From VRUE01 sp036266075 (GTDB lineage Bacteria > Actinomycetota > Thermoleophilia > Solirubrobacterales > 70-9): a DNA stretch of 64,000 bases. The notes under the pieces are model-generated. The model saw only the letters and a list, made by a program, of their open reading frames with translations, was not told the origin of the DNA and did not search any database. The translations under genes and the position numbers were made by a program. The stretch covers positions 1 to 64,000 of the forward strand of contig DATANV010000009.1 in the NCBI GenBank assembly GCA_036266075.1, given 5' to 3'. This document shows, in pieces, positions 16,711-27,416 of the stretch (positions are counted from its first letter, which is position 1; each line of letters begins with the position of its first letter).

Positions 16711-17484
16711 TCAGCCGCCAGGCTCGCGCAGCTGCTGGGCCGGGGTGAAGAAGTTGCGGTAGGCGAGGCCCGTGGCGACCAGCGTCGCGATCGCGACGCT
16801 GCCGAGCAGGGCGTAGAGCAGGATCAGCTGCAAGCGAACCGCGTCGGTCGGTTCGGCGCCCGCGAGCAGCATCCCGACCATCGTCCCCGGGAAGAAGATC
16901 AGCCCCGTCGTCTTGGTCGAGTCGACCAGGGCGATCGTCCCCGAACGCAGGGCGCGGCGGACGAAGGGCGCCGCCGCCTCGCGGGCGGTCGCGCCGAGCG
17001 CCAGCGTCGCCTCGATCGCCGCGCGAGACCCGGTGACCTCGTCGCCGAGGCGGTTGAGCGCGACCGCCGAGGCGGTCATCGCGTTGCCGATCACCATGCC
17101 GCCGACCGGGACGAGGTAGCGCGGCGTAGCTTCGAAGATGCCGAGTGCGACGACCAGCCCAAGCGTCGTCGCGCCGGCGACCGCGAGGGCGATCAGCAAC
17201 GGCCAGAAAGCGCCCGGGACCTTCTTCGCGCGGCTGCGGGCGGTGAGCGCGCCGAACACGACCATCGCCGAGAGCAGCACCGCCACCAGCAGCAGCGAAT
17301 CGGCTTCGAAGATCAGCTTGATCGCGTAGCCGATCGCGGTCAGCTGGACGATCGAGCGAACCGTGGCGACGACGATGTCGCGCTCGAGGTCGGTCTGGCG
17401 CCAGAAGGAGATTGCCGCGGCGAGGGCGACGAGCGCCAGCGAGGCGGCGACCTGGCCGAGGGAGACGTGGATTGAGATGCTCAC
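16711..17484 (-). CDS. fetB: ABC transporter permease, FetB (UPF0014) family
   Basis: The 257-residue protein has about seven hydrophobic segments and the UPF0014/FetB motifs ATVRSIVQLTAIGYAIKLIF, PVGGMVIGNAMTASAVALN and SGTIALVDSTKTTGLIFFPGTM. FetB partners with FetA in a putative exporter that lowers intracellular iron in E. coli. The GTG at 17484 overlaps the stop of the ATPase gene (GTGA), so the pair is coupled. The role in this organism is inferred from the family. Confidence 0.88.
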   Translation of the reverse strand: MSISIHVSLGQVAASLALVALAAAISFWRQTDLERDIVVATVRSIVQLTAIGYAIKLIFEADSLLLVAVLLSAMVVFGALTARSRAKKVPGAFWPLLIALAVAGATTLGLVVALGIFEATPRYLVPVGGMVIGNAMTASAVALNRLGDEVTGSRAAIEATLALGATAREAAAPFVRRALRSGTIALVDSTKTTGLIFFPGTMVGMLLAGAEPTDAVRLQLILLYALLGSVAIATLVATGLAYRNFFTPAQQLREPGG

Positions 17485-18137
17485 GCAAGCGCCTCCTCGA
17501 GCGTGCCGCAGGCCGCGACGCGCCCCCGCTCGAGCCGCAGCGCCCAGCTGGCGAGGCGGCGGGCCTGCGCCGGGTCGTGGCTGACGAGCACCAGGGAGAT
17601 ATCGAGCTCGCGGCGCAGCTCGACTAGCGTCGCCTCGATCGCGTCGCGGGCGGCGTGGTCGAGCGCCGCGGTCGGCTCGTCGAGCAGCAGCACTCGCGGC
17701 TGTTGGGCCAGCGCCCGAGCCAGCATCGCCCGCTGCTGCTCGCCGACCGAGAGCCGCGAGACGTCGCGCTCGGCGAAGTCAGGGTCGAGGCCAGCAAGAC
17801 CCAGGCAGCGCCCGGCGTCGAGCTCCTTGCCGGCGAGGTCGGCGGCATAGCGCAGGTTCGACCCGACGCTGCCGTCGAGCAGCGCCGGCAGCTGAGGCAC
17901 GAGCGAGACCTCGCGCCGCAGCGCGAGCGGGTCGTACTCGGCCAGCGGCCGGCCGCGGTACTCGATCGCTCCAGAGTCCGGGTCGGCGAGCCGGTTGAGC
18001 AGGCGCAGCAGGGTCGACTTGCCGCTGCCGGAGGGCCCGACGATCGCCGCCGCACCCGCCGGAATCTGGGTGGCGAGCGAGTCGAGGACCTGGCGCTCGC
18101 CGCGTCGCAGGCTCACGTCGCGCAGCTCGAAGAGCAT
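17481..18137 (-). CDS. fetA: ABC transporter ATP-binding protein, FetA-like
   Basis: This 218-residue ABC ATPase shows Walker A GPSGSGKSTLLR at about residue 35, the signature RLSVGEQQRAMLARAL, Walker B RVLLLDEPTAALD and the switch histidine VLVSHD. It partners with the adjacent FetB permease, whose start overlaps its stop. The ATG at 18137 was selected because the ABC fold begins right after it. The signature reads LSVGE rather than LSGGE, a common tolerated variant. The gene diverges from ku. Confidence 0.88.
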   Translation of the reverse strand: MLFELRDVSLRRGERQVLDSLATQIPAGAAAIVGPSGSGKSTLLRLLNRLADPDSGAIEYRGRPLAEYDPLALRREVSLVPQLPALLDGSVGSNLRYAADLAGKELDAGRCLGLAGLDPDFAERDVSRLSVGEQQRAMLARALAQQPRVLLLDEPTAALDHAARDAIEATLVELRRELDISLVLVSHDPAQARRLASWALRLERGRVAACGTLEEALA

Positions 18138-18238
18138 CGGCGGATGATCCCGCACCGCCCGCAAGAAGGCTCCCGGAACCGTGCTGCGCCGGCGTCGCTC
18201 GGTGGTCGGCTGCGAGAATCCGGGTAGGTGATCAGCTG

Positions 18239-19117
18239 ATGGCGAGAGCGATCTGGAGCGGAACGATCAGCTTCGGGCTACTGAACGTGCCCGTCAAGCT
18301 CTACAGCGCGGTCGCGCGGCGCGGCATCTCGCTGCGCGAGATCCGCGAGTCCGACGGGGCCCGCATCCGCCACCGCCGGGTCGCCGAAGGCACCGACGAG
18401 GAGGTGCCCTACGAGCAGATCGTCAAGGCCTTCGAGCTGGCGCCAGACCGTTACGTGCCGCTGACCAAAGACGAGCTCGGCGCGATGGCGCCGGAGAAGA
18501 CGCGGGCGATCGAGGTGCAGGACTTCGTCGACCTTGACCAGATCGACCCGATCTACTTCGACAGCCCCTATTACCTCGGCCCGGCGCCGGGCGCCGAGAA
18601 AGCGTATTCGCTGCTCGCCGAGGCGATGGAACGCTCCGGCAAGGTCGCGATCGCCCGCTTCGTCTTCCGCAACAAGGAGCACCTGGCGGCGCTGCGGCCC
18701 AGCGACCGCGTACTGACGCTGACCACGATGCGCTTCGCCGACGAGGTCGTGGCGCCCTCCGAGTTGGACGATGTGCTGCCGAGCGAGAAGCCGAAACCGG
18801 CCAAGCGCGAGGTCGAGATGGCCGAGCAGCTGATCGGCTCGCTGACCCGCGACTTCGACCCAGCCGCCTACCGCGACGAGTACCGCGAGCAGCTGCTCTC
18901 GCTGATCGAACGCAAAGCCGAGGGCGAGGACGTACTGAGCGCGCCGGCCGTCGAGGAGCCCAAGCCGACCAGCGCCCCCGATCTGATGAGCGCGCTGGAG
19001 GAGAGCATCGCCGCGGTCAAAGGCAAAAAGCCCGCAAAAGCCAAAGCGAAGGGCAAATCCCGCAAAGCGGCGCCGAAACGCTCCTCGTCGCGGAGCAAAT
19101 CCAAAGCCTCGAAATAG
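18239..19117 (+). CDS. ku: Non-homologous end joining protein Ku
   Basis: The 292-residue protein starts ARAIWSGTISFGLLNVPVKLY, the invariant beginning of bacterial Ku, and keeps YFDSPYYLGPAPGAEKAY and the beta-barrel core. A C-terminal tail of about 40 residues is rich in Lys, Ser and Ala, as in other actinobacterial Ku, and may bind DNA or ligase. Ku forms a homodimeric ring on broken DNA ends. The stop is only 3 bp from the ligD polymerase gene start. A 10-bp palindrome (atcagctgat) overlaps the start codon. Confidence 0.96.
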   Translation: MARAIWSGTISFGLLNVPVKLYSAVARRGISLREIRESDGARIRHRRVAEGTDEEVPYEQIVKAFELAPDRYVPLTKDELGAMAPEKTRAIEVQDFVDLDQIDPIYFDSPYYLGPAPGAEKAYSLLAEAMERSGKVAIARFVFRNKEHLAALRPSDRVLTLTTMRFADEVVAPSELDDVLPSEKPKPAKREVEMAEQLIGSLTRDFDPAAYRDEYREQLLSLIERKAEGEDVLSAPAVEEPKPTSAPDLMSALEESIAAVKGKKPAKAKAKGKSRKAAPKRSSSRSKSKASK

Positions 19118-19120
19118 ACC

Positions 19121-20038
19121 GTGGCCGCGAGCCGCAAGGTCGAGGTCGACGGCCGTGAGCTGAGCCTCACCAACCTCGACAAGGTGCTCTACCCGAAGGC
19201 GGGCTTCACCAAGGGCGAGATGGTCGACTACTACGCGCGCGTAGCGCCAGCGATCCTGCCGCATCTGGCCGGCCGGGCGGTGACGCTGCGCCGCTTTCCG
19301 GAAGGTGCCGAAGACCTCGACGCCGCCTTCTTCGAGAAGCGCTGCCCCAAGCATCGGCCGAAATGGGTGAAGACCGCCCGCGTCGAAGCCGGCCCCCACG
19401 CCGGCAAGATCGACTTCTGCGTTTGCGACGGGCTGCCGACGCTGGTCTGGATGGCGCAGCTGGCGACGATCGAGCTGCACCCCTCGCTCTCGCTGGCGCG
19501 GGCGCCGAAACGACCGACCGTGCTGGTCTTCGACCTCGACCCTGGCCCCCCGGCCGACATCGTCGACTGCTGCCGGATCGGGCTGCGACTGCGCGAGATG
19601 TTCGACCACTTCGGACTGCGCTGCCTCCCCAAGACCTCGGGCTCCAAGGGCCTGCAGATCTACGTACCGCTCAACTCCCGCAGCACCTCCTATGAGGTGA
19701 CTAAACCCTTCGCCAAGGCGATCGCCCAGCTGCTCGAGAAGCAGACGCCCGACCGGGTCGTCTCGAAGATGAAAAAGGTCGAACGCGAGGGCAAGGTCTT
19801 CGTCGACTGGTCGCAGAACCACCAGCGCAAGACGACCATCGCCGTCTACTCGCTGCGCGCCCGCGAACGGCCGACGGTCTCCACCCCCGTAACCTGGGAG
19901 GAGGTCGAGCGGGCCGCCGAGAGCGGTGACGGCGGCACGCTGGTCTTTGAGGCGGGTGACGTGCTTGAGCGGGTTGAGGAGCGCGGCGACCTCTTCGCGC
20001 CAGTGCTCGAGCTGGAGCAGGAGCTGCCCGAGCTCTGA
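19121..20038 (+). CDS. ligD: Stand-alone LigD polymerase/primase domain (NHEJ)
   Basis: The 305-residue product corresponds to the archaeo-eukaryotic primase-type polymerase domain of LigD: LTNLDKVLYPKAGFTKGEMVDYY, then metal-binding DLDPG at residues 138-142 and TSGSKGLQIYVPL. It would fill gaps at DNA ends with ribonucleotides during Ku-dependent joining. The ligase and phosphoesterase domains are absent, so a separate ATP ligase must act elsewhere in the genome. It starts with GTG at 19121 directly after ku and is surely co-expressed with it. Confidence 0.93.
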   Translation: MAASRKVEVDGRELSLTNLDKVLYPKAGFTKGEMVDYYARVAPAILPHLAGRAVTLRRFPEGAEDLDAAFFEKRCPKHRPKWVKTARVEAGPHAGKIDFCVCDGLPTLVWMAQLATIELHPSLSLARAPKRPTVLVFDLDPGPPADIVDCCRIGLRLREMFDHFGLRCLPKTSGSKGLQIYVPLNSRSTSYEVTKPFAKAIAQLLEKQTPDRVVSKMKKVEREGKVFVDWSQNHQRKTTIAVYSLRARERPTVSTPVTWEEVERAAESGDGGTLVFEAGDVLERVEERGDLFAPVLELEQELPEL

Positions 20039-20060
20039 GCCACACCGCTACGGTGGGGGC

Positions 20061-21008
20061 ATGAAGGTCTTCGTCGCCGGCGCCGGCGGGGCGCTCGGCA
20101 AGCAGCTGGTTCCGCGTCTGGTCGCCGACGGGCATGAGGTCGTCGGGATGATCCGCTCGGAGTCGAAGCGGGAAGCGGTGCGTGCGCTCGGCGCGCAGCC
20201 GGTCGTCGCCGACGCCCTGGATCGCGACGCGGCGCTGCGGGTCGTCGGCGAGGCGCAGCCCGAGGCGATCCTGCACGAGCTGACGGCGATCCCTCCCGAC
20301 CTGCAGCCGAAACACTTCGATCGCGACTTCGCCCTGACCAACCGCCTTCGCTCCGAGGGCACCGACAACCTGCTCGCCGCGGCTCGAGCCGCCGGCACCA
20401 GGCGCCTGATCGCCCAGAGCTTCACCGGTTGGCCCTACGCGCGCCGCGGAGGCCCCGTCAAGACCGAGGAGGACCCCCTCGACCCCGAACCGCCGGCCCA
20501 GTTCCGCCGCACTCTCGAGGTGATCCGTCAACTCGAGGATTCGGTCGCCGGCGCCGCTGACGTCGAGGGCCTGGTGCTGCGCTACGGCGGCTTCTACGGC
20601 CCCGGCACCTCGATCGGCGTCAACCCCGACGGCGCCGTGATCGAGACCATCCGCAAGCGGGGCTTCCCCGTAGTCGGCGGCGGCGCCGGAGTCTGGTCCT
20701 TCGTCCAGATCGCCGACGCCGCGGTGGCGACCGTCGCCGCCCTGGAGCGCGGCGCGCCCGGCATCTACAACGTCGTCGACGACGATCCCGCGCCGGTCTC
20801 CGAGTGGCTGCCGGCCCTTGCCGAGGCCTTGGGCGCCAAGCCGCCGCGCCGGGTGCCGCGCTGGCTCGGCCGCTTGGTCGCCGGCGACGCGGCGGTGGCG
20901 ATGATGACCGAACAACGCGGCGCCTCGAACGCCAAGGCAAAGCGCGAGCTCGGTTGGCAGCTCCGCTACCCGAGCTGGCGCGACGGCTTCCGCGAGGGGC
21001 TCGGCTGA
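20061..21008 (+). CDS. NAD-dependent epimerase/dehydratase family protein
   Basis: This 315-residue extended short-chain dehydrogenase has the Rossmann motif VFVAGAGGALGKQLVPRL, a catalytic-region YGGFYGPGTS and the C-terminal NVVDDDPAPVSEWLPALAEALG. The usual YxxxK is not obvious, as in many atypical members that act as NAD(P)H-binding or isomerase-like proteins. It lies 22 bp after ligD on the same strand and is probably co-transcribed, although no functional link to end joining is known. Its substrate is unknown. Confidence 0.85.
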   Translation: MKVFVAGAGGALGKQLVPRLVADGHEVVGMIRSESKREAVRALGAQPVVADALDRDAALRVVGEAQPEAILHELTAIPPDLQPKHFDRDFALTNRLRSEGTDNLLAAARAAGTRRLIAQSFTGWPYARRGGPVKTEEDPLDPEPPAQFRRTLEVIRQLEDSVAGAADVEGLVLRYGGFYGPGTSIGVNPDGAVIETIRKRGFPVVGGGAGVWSFVQIADAAVATVAALERGAPGIYNVVDDDPAPVSEWLPALAEALGAKPPRRVPRWLGRLVAGDAAVAMMTEQRGASNAKAKRELGWQLRYPSWRDGFREGLG

Positions 21009-21021
21009 CGGAGGAACCCGT

Positions 21022-22529
21022 CTAGTCCTCGAGCGGCTGGCGGACGACCGGCCGGCGGGTCGCCTTGACCTCGTCGAGGCGACGGACCGGGGTTGTGTAG
21101 GGGGCCTCCTTCGCCAGCTCCGGGTCGGTCTCGGCCTCGGCGAGGATCTGCTCGACCGCCTCGGCGAAGGCGTCGAGGCTCTCCTTCGTCTCGGTCTCGG
21201 TTGGCTCGATCATCAGCGCCTCCTCGACCAGCAGCGGGAAGTAGACGGTCGGCGGGTGGAAGCCGAAGTCGAGCAGGCGCTTGGCGAGGTCGAGGGTGGC
21301 GACCCCCAGCTCGCGCTTCATCGGCTTGCCGGAGAGGACGAACTCGTGCATGCAGTGGCGCTCGAAGGCGACCGGCAGGCGCCTGCCGGCACGGCCCTCG
21401 GCGAGGCGGGCCTTGAGGTAGTTGGCATTGAGGACGGCGGTCTCCGAGGCCTCGGCGAGGCCGTCGGCGCCGAGGCTGAGGATGTAGGCGTAGGAGCGGA
21501 CGAAGACGCCGAAGTTGCCCTGGAAGCCGCGCAGGCGGCCGATCGACTTGGGCCGCTCGAAATCGAGGTCGAAGACGGGACGGCTGCCGTTACCGCCCTC
21601 GCGGCGCACGACCTGGGGCCGCGGCAGGAAGGGCTCGATCCGCTCCGAGACGGCGATCGGCCCGGCCCCCGGCCCGCCGCCGCCATGCGGCTGGCTGAAG
21701 GACTTGTGCAGGTTGACGTGGACGATGTCGAAGCCCATGTCGCCGGGACGCGAGTGGCCCATCACCGCGTTGAGGTTGGCGCCGTCGTAGTAGAGCGTCC
21801 CACCCGCCTCGTGGATCAGCGCGGCGATCTCGGCGATGTTCTCGTCGAAGAGGCCGAGCGTGTTGGGGTTGGTCAGCATCAGGCAGGCGACGTCGTCGCC
21901 CACCTTGGCCCGCAGGTCGTCCATCTCCACCCCGCCACGCTCGTTGGTGGCGACCTTGACCGCCTCGTAGCCGGCCATCGTTACCGAGGCCGGGTTGGTG
22001 CCGTGGGAGGTGTCGGGCGCCAGCACCTTGGTTCGCTCTTCGCCGCGGTCGGCGTGGTAGGCGCGGGTCAGCAGCAGGCCGGCCAGCTCGCCGTGCGAGC
22101 CGGCCGAGGGCTGCAGGCTGACGTGCGGCAGGCCACAGATCTCGGCCAGCGACTCCTGCAGCAGCCACATCAGCTCCAGCGCCCCCTGGGCACGACGCGA
22201 GTTCTGCGCCGGGTGCAGGCGGGCGTGGCCGGGCAGCGCCGCGACCCGCTCGTTGAGCCGCGGGTTGTGCTTCATCGTGCAGGAGCCGAGCGGGTAGAAG
22301 CCGCTGTCGAGGTCGAAGTTGCGCCGCGAGAGGCGGTTGTAGTGGCGGACGATCTCCGGCTCGGCGACCTCGGGCAGGCGCGGCGGCTCGGAGCGCAGCA
22401 GCCTCGCCGGGATCAGCTCCTCCAGCGGCACCTCGGGCACACCGGCGTCGGGTAGCACCGCGGCGCGGCGTCCCGGCTTCGAGCGCTCGAAGATCGTCAG
22501 CGCGCGTTCGGCCTGCATCGGCGTCTCCG

Positions 22530-22539
<10 letters not shown>
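21022..22539 (-). CDS. gcvPB: Glycine dehydrogenase (decarboxylating) subunit 2
   Basis: The 505-residue PLP subunit of the glycine cleavage P-protein carries the lysine motif HVNLHKSFSQPHGGGGPGAGP, plus DTSHGTNPASVTMAG and YPLGSCTMKHNP. The split-P arrangement (PA and PB) is common outside proteobacteria. The ATG at 22539 overlaps the end of gcvPA by ten bases. A 39-nt hairpin ends 13 nt upstream of the ATG with a GAGGGGG Shine-Dalgarno in between, the same spacing as at der. It is convergent with the epimerase gene. Confidence 0.97.
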
Positions 22540-23945
<1,406 letters not shown>

Positions 23946-23966
23946 CCGGTGAAGGCTACGCAAGCC

Positions 23967-23981
23967 CGGGGCGGTGCCCCG
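23967..23981 (-). other. Short hairpin immediately after the gcvH stop
   Basis: A perfect 6-bp stem (cggggc and gccccg) with a 3-base loop starts at the base next to the gcvH TAG and lies between gcvH and gcvPA. There is no T-run, so it is not a full intrinsic terminator. It fits the pattern of hairpins right after stop codons within operons here. Confidence 0.5.
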
Positions 23982-24377
23982 CTAGCCGTTTTCCAGCAGC
24001 TTGCGGTATTCCCCGGCATCAAGCAGAGCCTCGGCCTCCCGCGGCGCAGTCAGCTTCACCTTGACCAGCCAGCCCTCGCCGTAGGGATCCTCGTTGACCT
24101 TCTCGGGGGCGTCCGCCAACGCGTCGTTAACCTCGACGATCTCCCCGGACATGGGTGCGATCACGTCGGAGACCGCCTTGACCGACTCGACCTCGGCGTA
24201 GGAGGAGTCCTTGTCGACCGCCGCACCGACCTCGGGCGGGTCGTAGAAGACGACCTCGCCGAGGCTGTCCTGGGCGTACCAGGTGATGCCGAAGACGGCA
24301 TGTTCGTCGCCCTCCAAACGGGCCCAGTCGTGCTGGTCGTGGTACAGCAGCTCGTCGGGGTAGCTCGCCTCGGCCAA
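23982..24377 (-). CDS. gcvH: Glycine cleavage system H protein
   Basis: The 131-residue lipoyl carrier has the modification motif VESVKAVSDVIAPMSGEIVEVN (lysine in ESVKAVSD) and ends with GEYRKLLE. It shuttles the aminomethyl group between the P, T and L proteins. The start is a TTG at 24377 with GAAGGAGAAG just upstream. It lies 26 bp after gcvT and upstream of gcvPA, in the usual T-H-P order. Confidence 0.95.
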   Translation of the reverse strand: MAEASYPDELLYHDQHDWARLEGDEHAVFGITWYAQDSLGEVVFYDPPEVGAAVDKDSSYAEVESVKAVSDVIAPMSGEIVEVNDALADAPEKVNEDPYGEGWLVKVKLTAPREAEALLDAGEYRKLLENG

Positions 24378-24403
24378 CTTGCTTCTCCTTCGCTAGACGA
24401 CGG

Positions 24404-25486
24404 TCATTTCTGCGCGGGACTCCCGTACAGCGGCTTGGAAGCTACCCGCGCCGCGCGGCGCTTGCCGCGTACGTCGATCTCAACCTCAGTGCCGGGCTCG
24501 GCGAGGTCGGAGCGCAGGTAGGCCATGCCGATACCGATCTCGAGCGAGGGCGAGAAGCTGCCGCTGGTGACGGTGCCAATCCGTTCGTCCCCAAGCATGA
24601 CCGGGTTGCCCTGGCGCGGGATCCCCTGTCCCTCGATCCTGAACGGCGCCAGGCTCTCGGCGGTTCCCTCAACCCGGGCCCGAGCCACCGCCTCGCTGCC
24701 GAGGAACCCGGTCGCCTCCTTGCAGCACCAGCCGAGGCCGGCTTCGATCGGGTTACGGTTCGGGTCCAGGTCGTTGCCGTGCAGGTGAAAGCAAGCCTCG
24801 AGGCGCAGCGTGTCGCGGGCGCCAAGGCCGCAGGGGACGACGCCGGCGTCGAGCAACTCGGCCCAGATCGCCGGCGCGATCTCGGGGTCGATCAGCAGCT
24901 CGACCCCGTCCTCGCCGGTGTAGCCGGTGCCGCAGATCAGCGCCGGGCGACCGCCAATCCGCACGGCGGCGATCCGCATCCGCGGCGGCAGCTCTATTCC
25001 CAGCGCCCGCGCGACGATCGCCCGTGCGTGCGGACCCTGCACGGCGAGCATCGCGTAGCGGTCGGCGACGTCGCGCACGGCGACGTCGAAGTCGCGGCCC
25101 CAGCGACCCAGCCAGGCGAGGTCGGCCGCGTGGTTGGCCGAGTTGGTGACCAGCAGGTAACGGTCGCCCCCGAGCCGGTAGGCAAAGAGGTCGTCGAGCA
25201 CGCCGCCGTCCTCGGCGCAGAGACACGAGTACTGGGCACCACCCAGGTCGATCGCGCTCACATCGTTGGAGAGCACCCGCTGCAGAAAGCCCAGCGCCCC
25301 CGGGCCCTCCACCTCCACCTCGCCCATGTGGGACACGTCGAACATCCCCGCATGCGTCCGCACCGCCGCATGCTCCTCCTTCACCCCCTCATAAAGCACC
25401 GGCATCTCCCAGCCGGCGAAGGGAACGAGCTTGGCGCCCAGCTCGGCATGGCGCTCGTAGAGGGGCGTGCGGCGCAGGTCGTCCAC
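24404..25486 (-). CDS. gcvT: Aminomethyltransferase (glycine cleavage T protein)
   Basis: The 360-residue folate-dependent enzyme has FAGWEMPVLYEGVKEEHAAVR, FDVSHMGEVEVEGPGA, GTGYTGEDGVELLI and ACFHLHGNDLDPNRNPIEAGLGW, all conserved in GcvT. It releases ammonia and passes the one-carbon unit to tetrahydrofolate. It starts with GTG at 25486, 29 bp after the ftsZ stop, so the glycine cleavage operon may be read from dcw transcripts; no glycine riboswitch is visible in that gap. Confidence 0.96.
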   Translation of the reverse strand: MDDLRRTPLYERHAELGAKLVPFAGWEMPVLYEGVKEEHAAVRTHAGMFDVSHMGEVEVEGPGALGFLQRVLSNDVSAIDLGGAQYSCLCAEDGGVLDDLFAYRLGGDRYLLVTNSANHAADLAWLGRWGRDFDVAVRDVADRYAMLAVQGPHARAIVARALGIELPPRMRIAAVRIGGRPALICGTGYTGEDGVELLIDPEIAPAIWAELLDAGVVPCGLGARDTLRLEACFHLHGNDLDPNRNPIEAGLGWCCKEATGFLGSEAVARARVEGTAESLAPFRIEGQGIPRQGNPVMLGDERIGTVTSGSFSPSLEIGIGMAYLRSDLAEPGTEVEIDVRGKRRAARVASKPLYGSPAQK

Positions 25487-25515
25487 GGAGCGGCAGGCTA
25501 TTGCAGCCCGCGCAG

Positions 25516-26595
25516 CTATTCCTTCAAGAAACCCGGGACGTCGATGTCGTCATCCGACACCCGCAGTTTGCGGATGTCAGTGTCCTCGGCCGAGATCCGC
25601 GGCCGGCTCTCGTAGCGCCGCCGCACCCTCTGCGGTGAGCGGGCCAATAGCTCAAAGCCCTCAAAACCCGTGGCGATCACGGTGACGCGGACTTCGTCGC
25701 GCATCGACTGGTCGACGACCGAGCCGAAGATGATGTTGGCGTTGTCGTCGGCTTCGGCCTGGACGAGCTGCGCCGCCTCGTTGACCTCGAACAGACCGAG
25801 GTCCTCGGGGCCGGTGATGTTGAGCAGCATCCCGGTGGCGCCCTTGATCGACTCCTCGATCAGCGGCGAGGTGACGGCCGCCTTGGCGGCGTCGACCGCG
25901 CGCGACTCGCCGGAGGCGGCGCCGACGCCCATCAGCGCCGAGCCAGCGTCGCGCATGATCGTGCGCACGTCGGCGAAGTCGAGGTTGATCAGGCCCGGAA
26001 TCGTGATCAGGTCGGTGATGCCCTGCACGCCCTGGCGCAGGATGTCATCGGCCTGTCGAAACGCCTCGAGCACGGAAGTGCGCCGCTCCACGGCCTGCAG
26101 CAGCTTCTCGTTGGGAACGATGATCAGGGTGTCGACGTTGTTGCGCAGTTTCTCGATCCCCTCGAGCGCCTGCTGCATCCGCCGTTTGCCCTCGAACTCG
26201 AACGGCTTGGTCACGGCACCGACGGTCAACGCGCCAATCTCTTCCTTGGCGATCTCGGCGATGACCGGCGCCGAGCCGGTGCCGGTGCCACCGCCCTCGC
26301 CGGCGGTGACGAAGACCATGTCGGCGCCCTTCAGCGCCTCCTTGATCTCGTCGCGGCTCTCCGCCGCGGCGCCCGCGCCAACCTCAGGATTGCCGCCGGC
26401 GCCGAGGCCACGAGTCAACTCCTGGCCGATTGAGAGCTTGATGTCGGCATCGCAGGCCTGCAGCGCCTGAGCGTCGGTATTGACGGCGACGAACTCGACA
26501 CCGCGAATGCCGGCGTCGACCATCCGACTGACGGCGTTGGTGCCTCCGCCGCCGGCTCCGACGACCTTGATCACCGCGAGGTAAGTGGATTCCAT
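25516..26595 (-). CDS. ftsZ: Cell division GTPase FtsZ
   Basis: The 359-residue tubulin homologue polymerises into the division ring. It shows IKVVGAGGGGTNAVSRM, the tubulin signature GEGGGTGTGSAPVIAEIA, and NVDTLIIVPNEKLL. The C-terminal peptide DDIDVPGFLKE is the conserved binding site for membrane tethers. The core is standard and the linker is short. It starts at ATG 26595 with its own promoter about 140 bases upstream, besides read-through from ftsQ. No ftsA is present in the cluster. Confidence 0.98.
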   Translation of the reverse strand: MESTYLAVIKVVGAGGGGTNAVSRMVDAGIRGVEFVAVNTDAQALQACDADIKLSIGQELTRGLGAGGNPEVGAGAAAESRDEIKEALKGADMVFVTAGEGGGTGTGSAPVIAEIAKEEIGALTVGAVTKPFEFEGKRRMQQALEGIEKLRNNVDTLIIVPNEKLLQAVERRTSVLEAFRQADDILRQGVQGITDLITIPGLINLDFADVRTIMRDAGSALMGVGAASGESRAVDAAKAAVTSPLIEESIKGATGMLLNITGPEDLGLFEVNEAAQLVQAEADDNANIIFGSVVDQSMRDEVRVTVIATGFEGFELLARSPQRVRRRYESRPRISAEDTDIRKLRVSDDDIDVPGFLKE

Positions 26596-26740
26596 CTCCC
26601 GATTTCTCCAAGCCCGGCCCGAGCCGGGGCCGGTATCCGCCCAGTCCGCAGACTGGAATTGAGTTGAGCCTTCGTTCCGTCCGATCCTCTTGCGAAGCTT
26701 GAGAGTTCAAGCATACGCCTGAAGCACGGAAATTGCGCTC

Positions 26741-26769
26741 AACGTAGGGCATTCTGCCGGTTCTGTCAA
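26741..26769 (-). promoter_or_regulatory. Promoter upstream of ftsZ
   Basis: On the minus strand TTGACA (26764-26769) is separated by exactly 17 bases from TACGTT (26741-26746). It lies in the 254-bp ftsQ-ftsZ gap and predicts a leader of about 140 bases. The hexamers are close to the primary-sigma consensus. The rest of the gap holds only a short stem (agggtt and aaccct) near 26816-26837 and no gene. Confidence 0.65.
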
Positions 26770-26849
26770 ACGCCCGAATGGCATCCTGCAGGCGCCGTCC
26801 CTAAAGGCTGACTTGAGGGTTTGGCGAAGCTAACCCTGTGGTCGAGGGT

Positions 26850-27416
26850 TCAAGGAGCGGCTCCAAGCGTATGCCCAGAGCCGCCCACGGCTGGCCGCGC
26901 CGGAGCGTGCAGGTCGACATAACCGAGTTCGGTTACCGAGGGGTCGGCAAGCACCGCGGCGGCCGCCCGCCATTTGCGCTGCACCTGGGAAGCGTCGCCG
27001 AAGCGCAGTTCGATCCCCGAGGTCAGTTCGACGTCGACCCCGCTCTCACCGTAGTAGCTGCCGGCGACATAAGGGCGCAGGCCGGTGGGCGCGGCCGCCA
27101 GCACCCGCACCTGCTGCAGCGCCGGACCGGCGAGGTGGCCGGACCGCGGAGCCTCGGCGAGCGGTAGCAGGGGCAGATGCTCCTCTTCGTCGAGCGGCAA
27201 CCAAGCCAGGATCTGCCCCTCGGGGCCGACCGCGACTGCTTCGGAGCCGCTGCCGATTGTCGCCACGGGGCGCGGCACGACGACGCTCGGCACCGCCGTC
27301 TTGTCGCGCAGGACGAACAGGTAGGCGAATACGCAAACGAGAACCGCGAGGAGGGCGAACGCGGCCGCCGTCCCGGTCGAACCGAGTCGCGGGCGACGCG
27401 GAATGCTTGCCTTCAC
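26850..27416 (-). CDS. ftsQ: FtsQ/DivIB-like cell division protein
   Basis: The 188-residue protein has a short basic N-terminus, one transmembrane segment (AAAFALLAVLVCVFAYLFVL) and an extracytoplasmic part with SGVDVELTSGIELRFGDASQVQRKWRAAAAVL, the end of the FtsQ beta domain. A POTRA domain is hard to recognise, so this is a short or diverged FtsQ. It links FtsL-FtsB to the divisome. GTG 27416 overlaps the murB stop (GTGA). Position between murB and ftsZ supports the call. Confidence 0.82.
   Translation of the reverse strand: MKASIPRRPRLGSTGTAAAFALLAVLVCVFAYLFVLRDKTAVPSVVVPRPVATIGSGSEAVAVGPEGQILAWLPLDEEEHLPLLPLAEAPRSGHLAGPALQQVRVLAAAPTGLRPYVAGSYYGESGVDVELTSGIELRFGDASQVQRKWRAAAAVLADPSVTELGYVDLHAPARPAVGGSGHTLGAAP

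Noticed and set aside
25487..25515. Glycine riboswitch before gcvT
   Set aside because: Only 29 bases separate ftsZ and gcvT and no tandem aptamer is possible.
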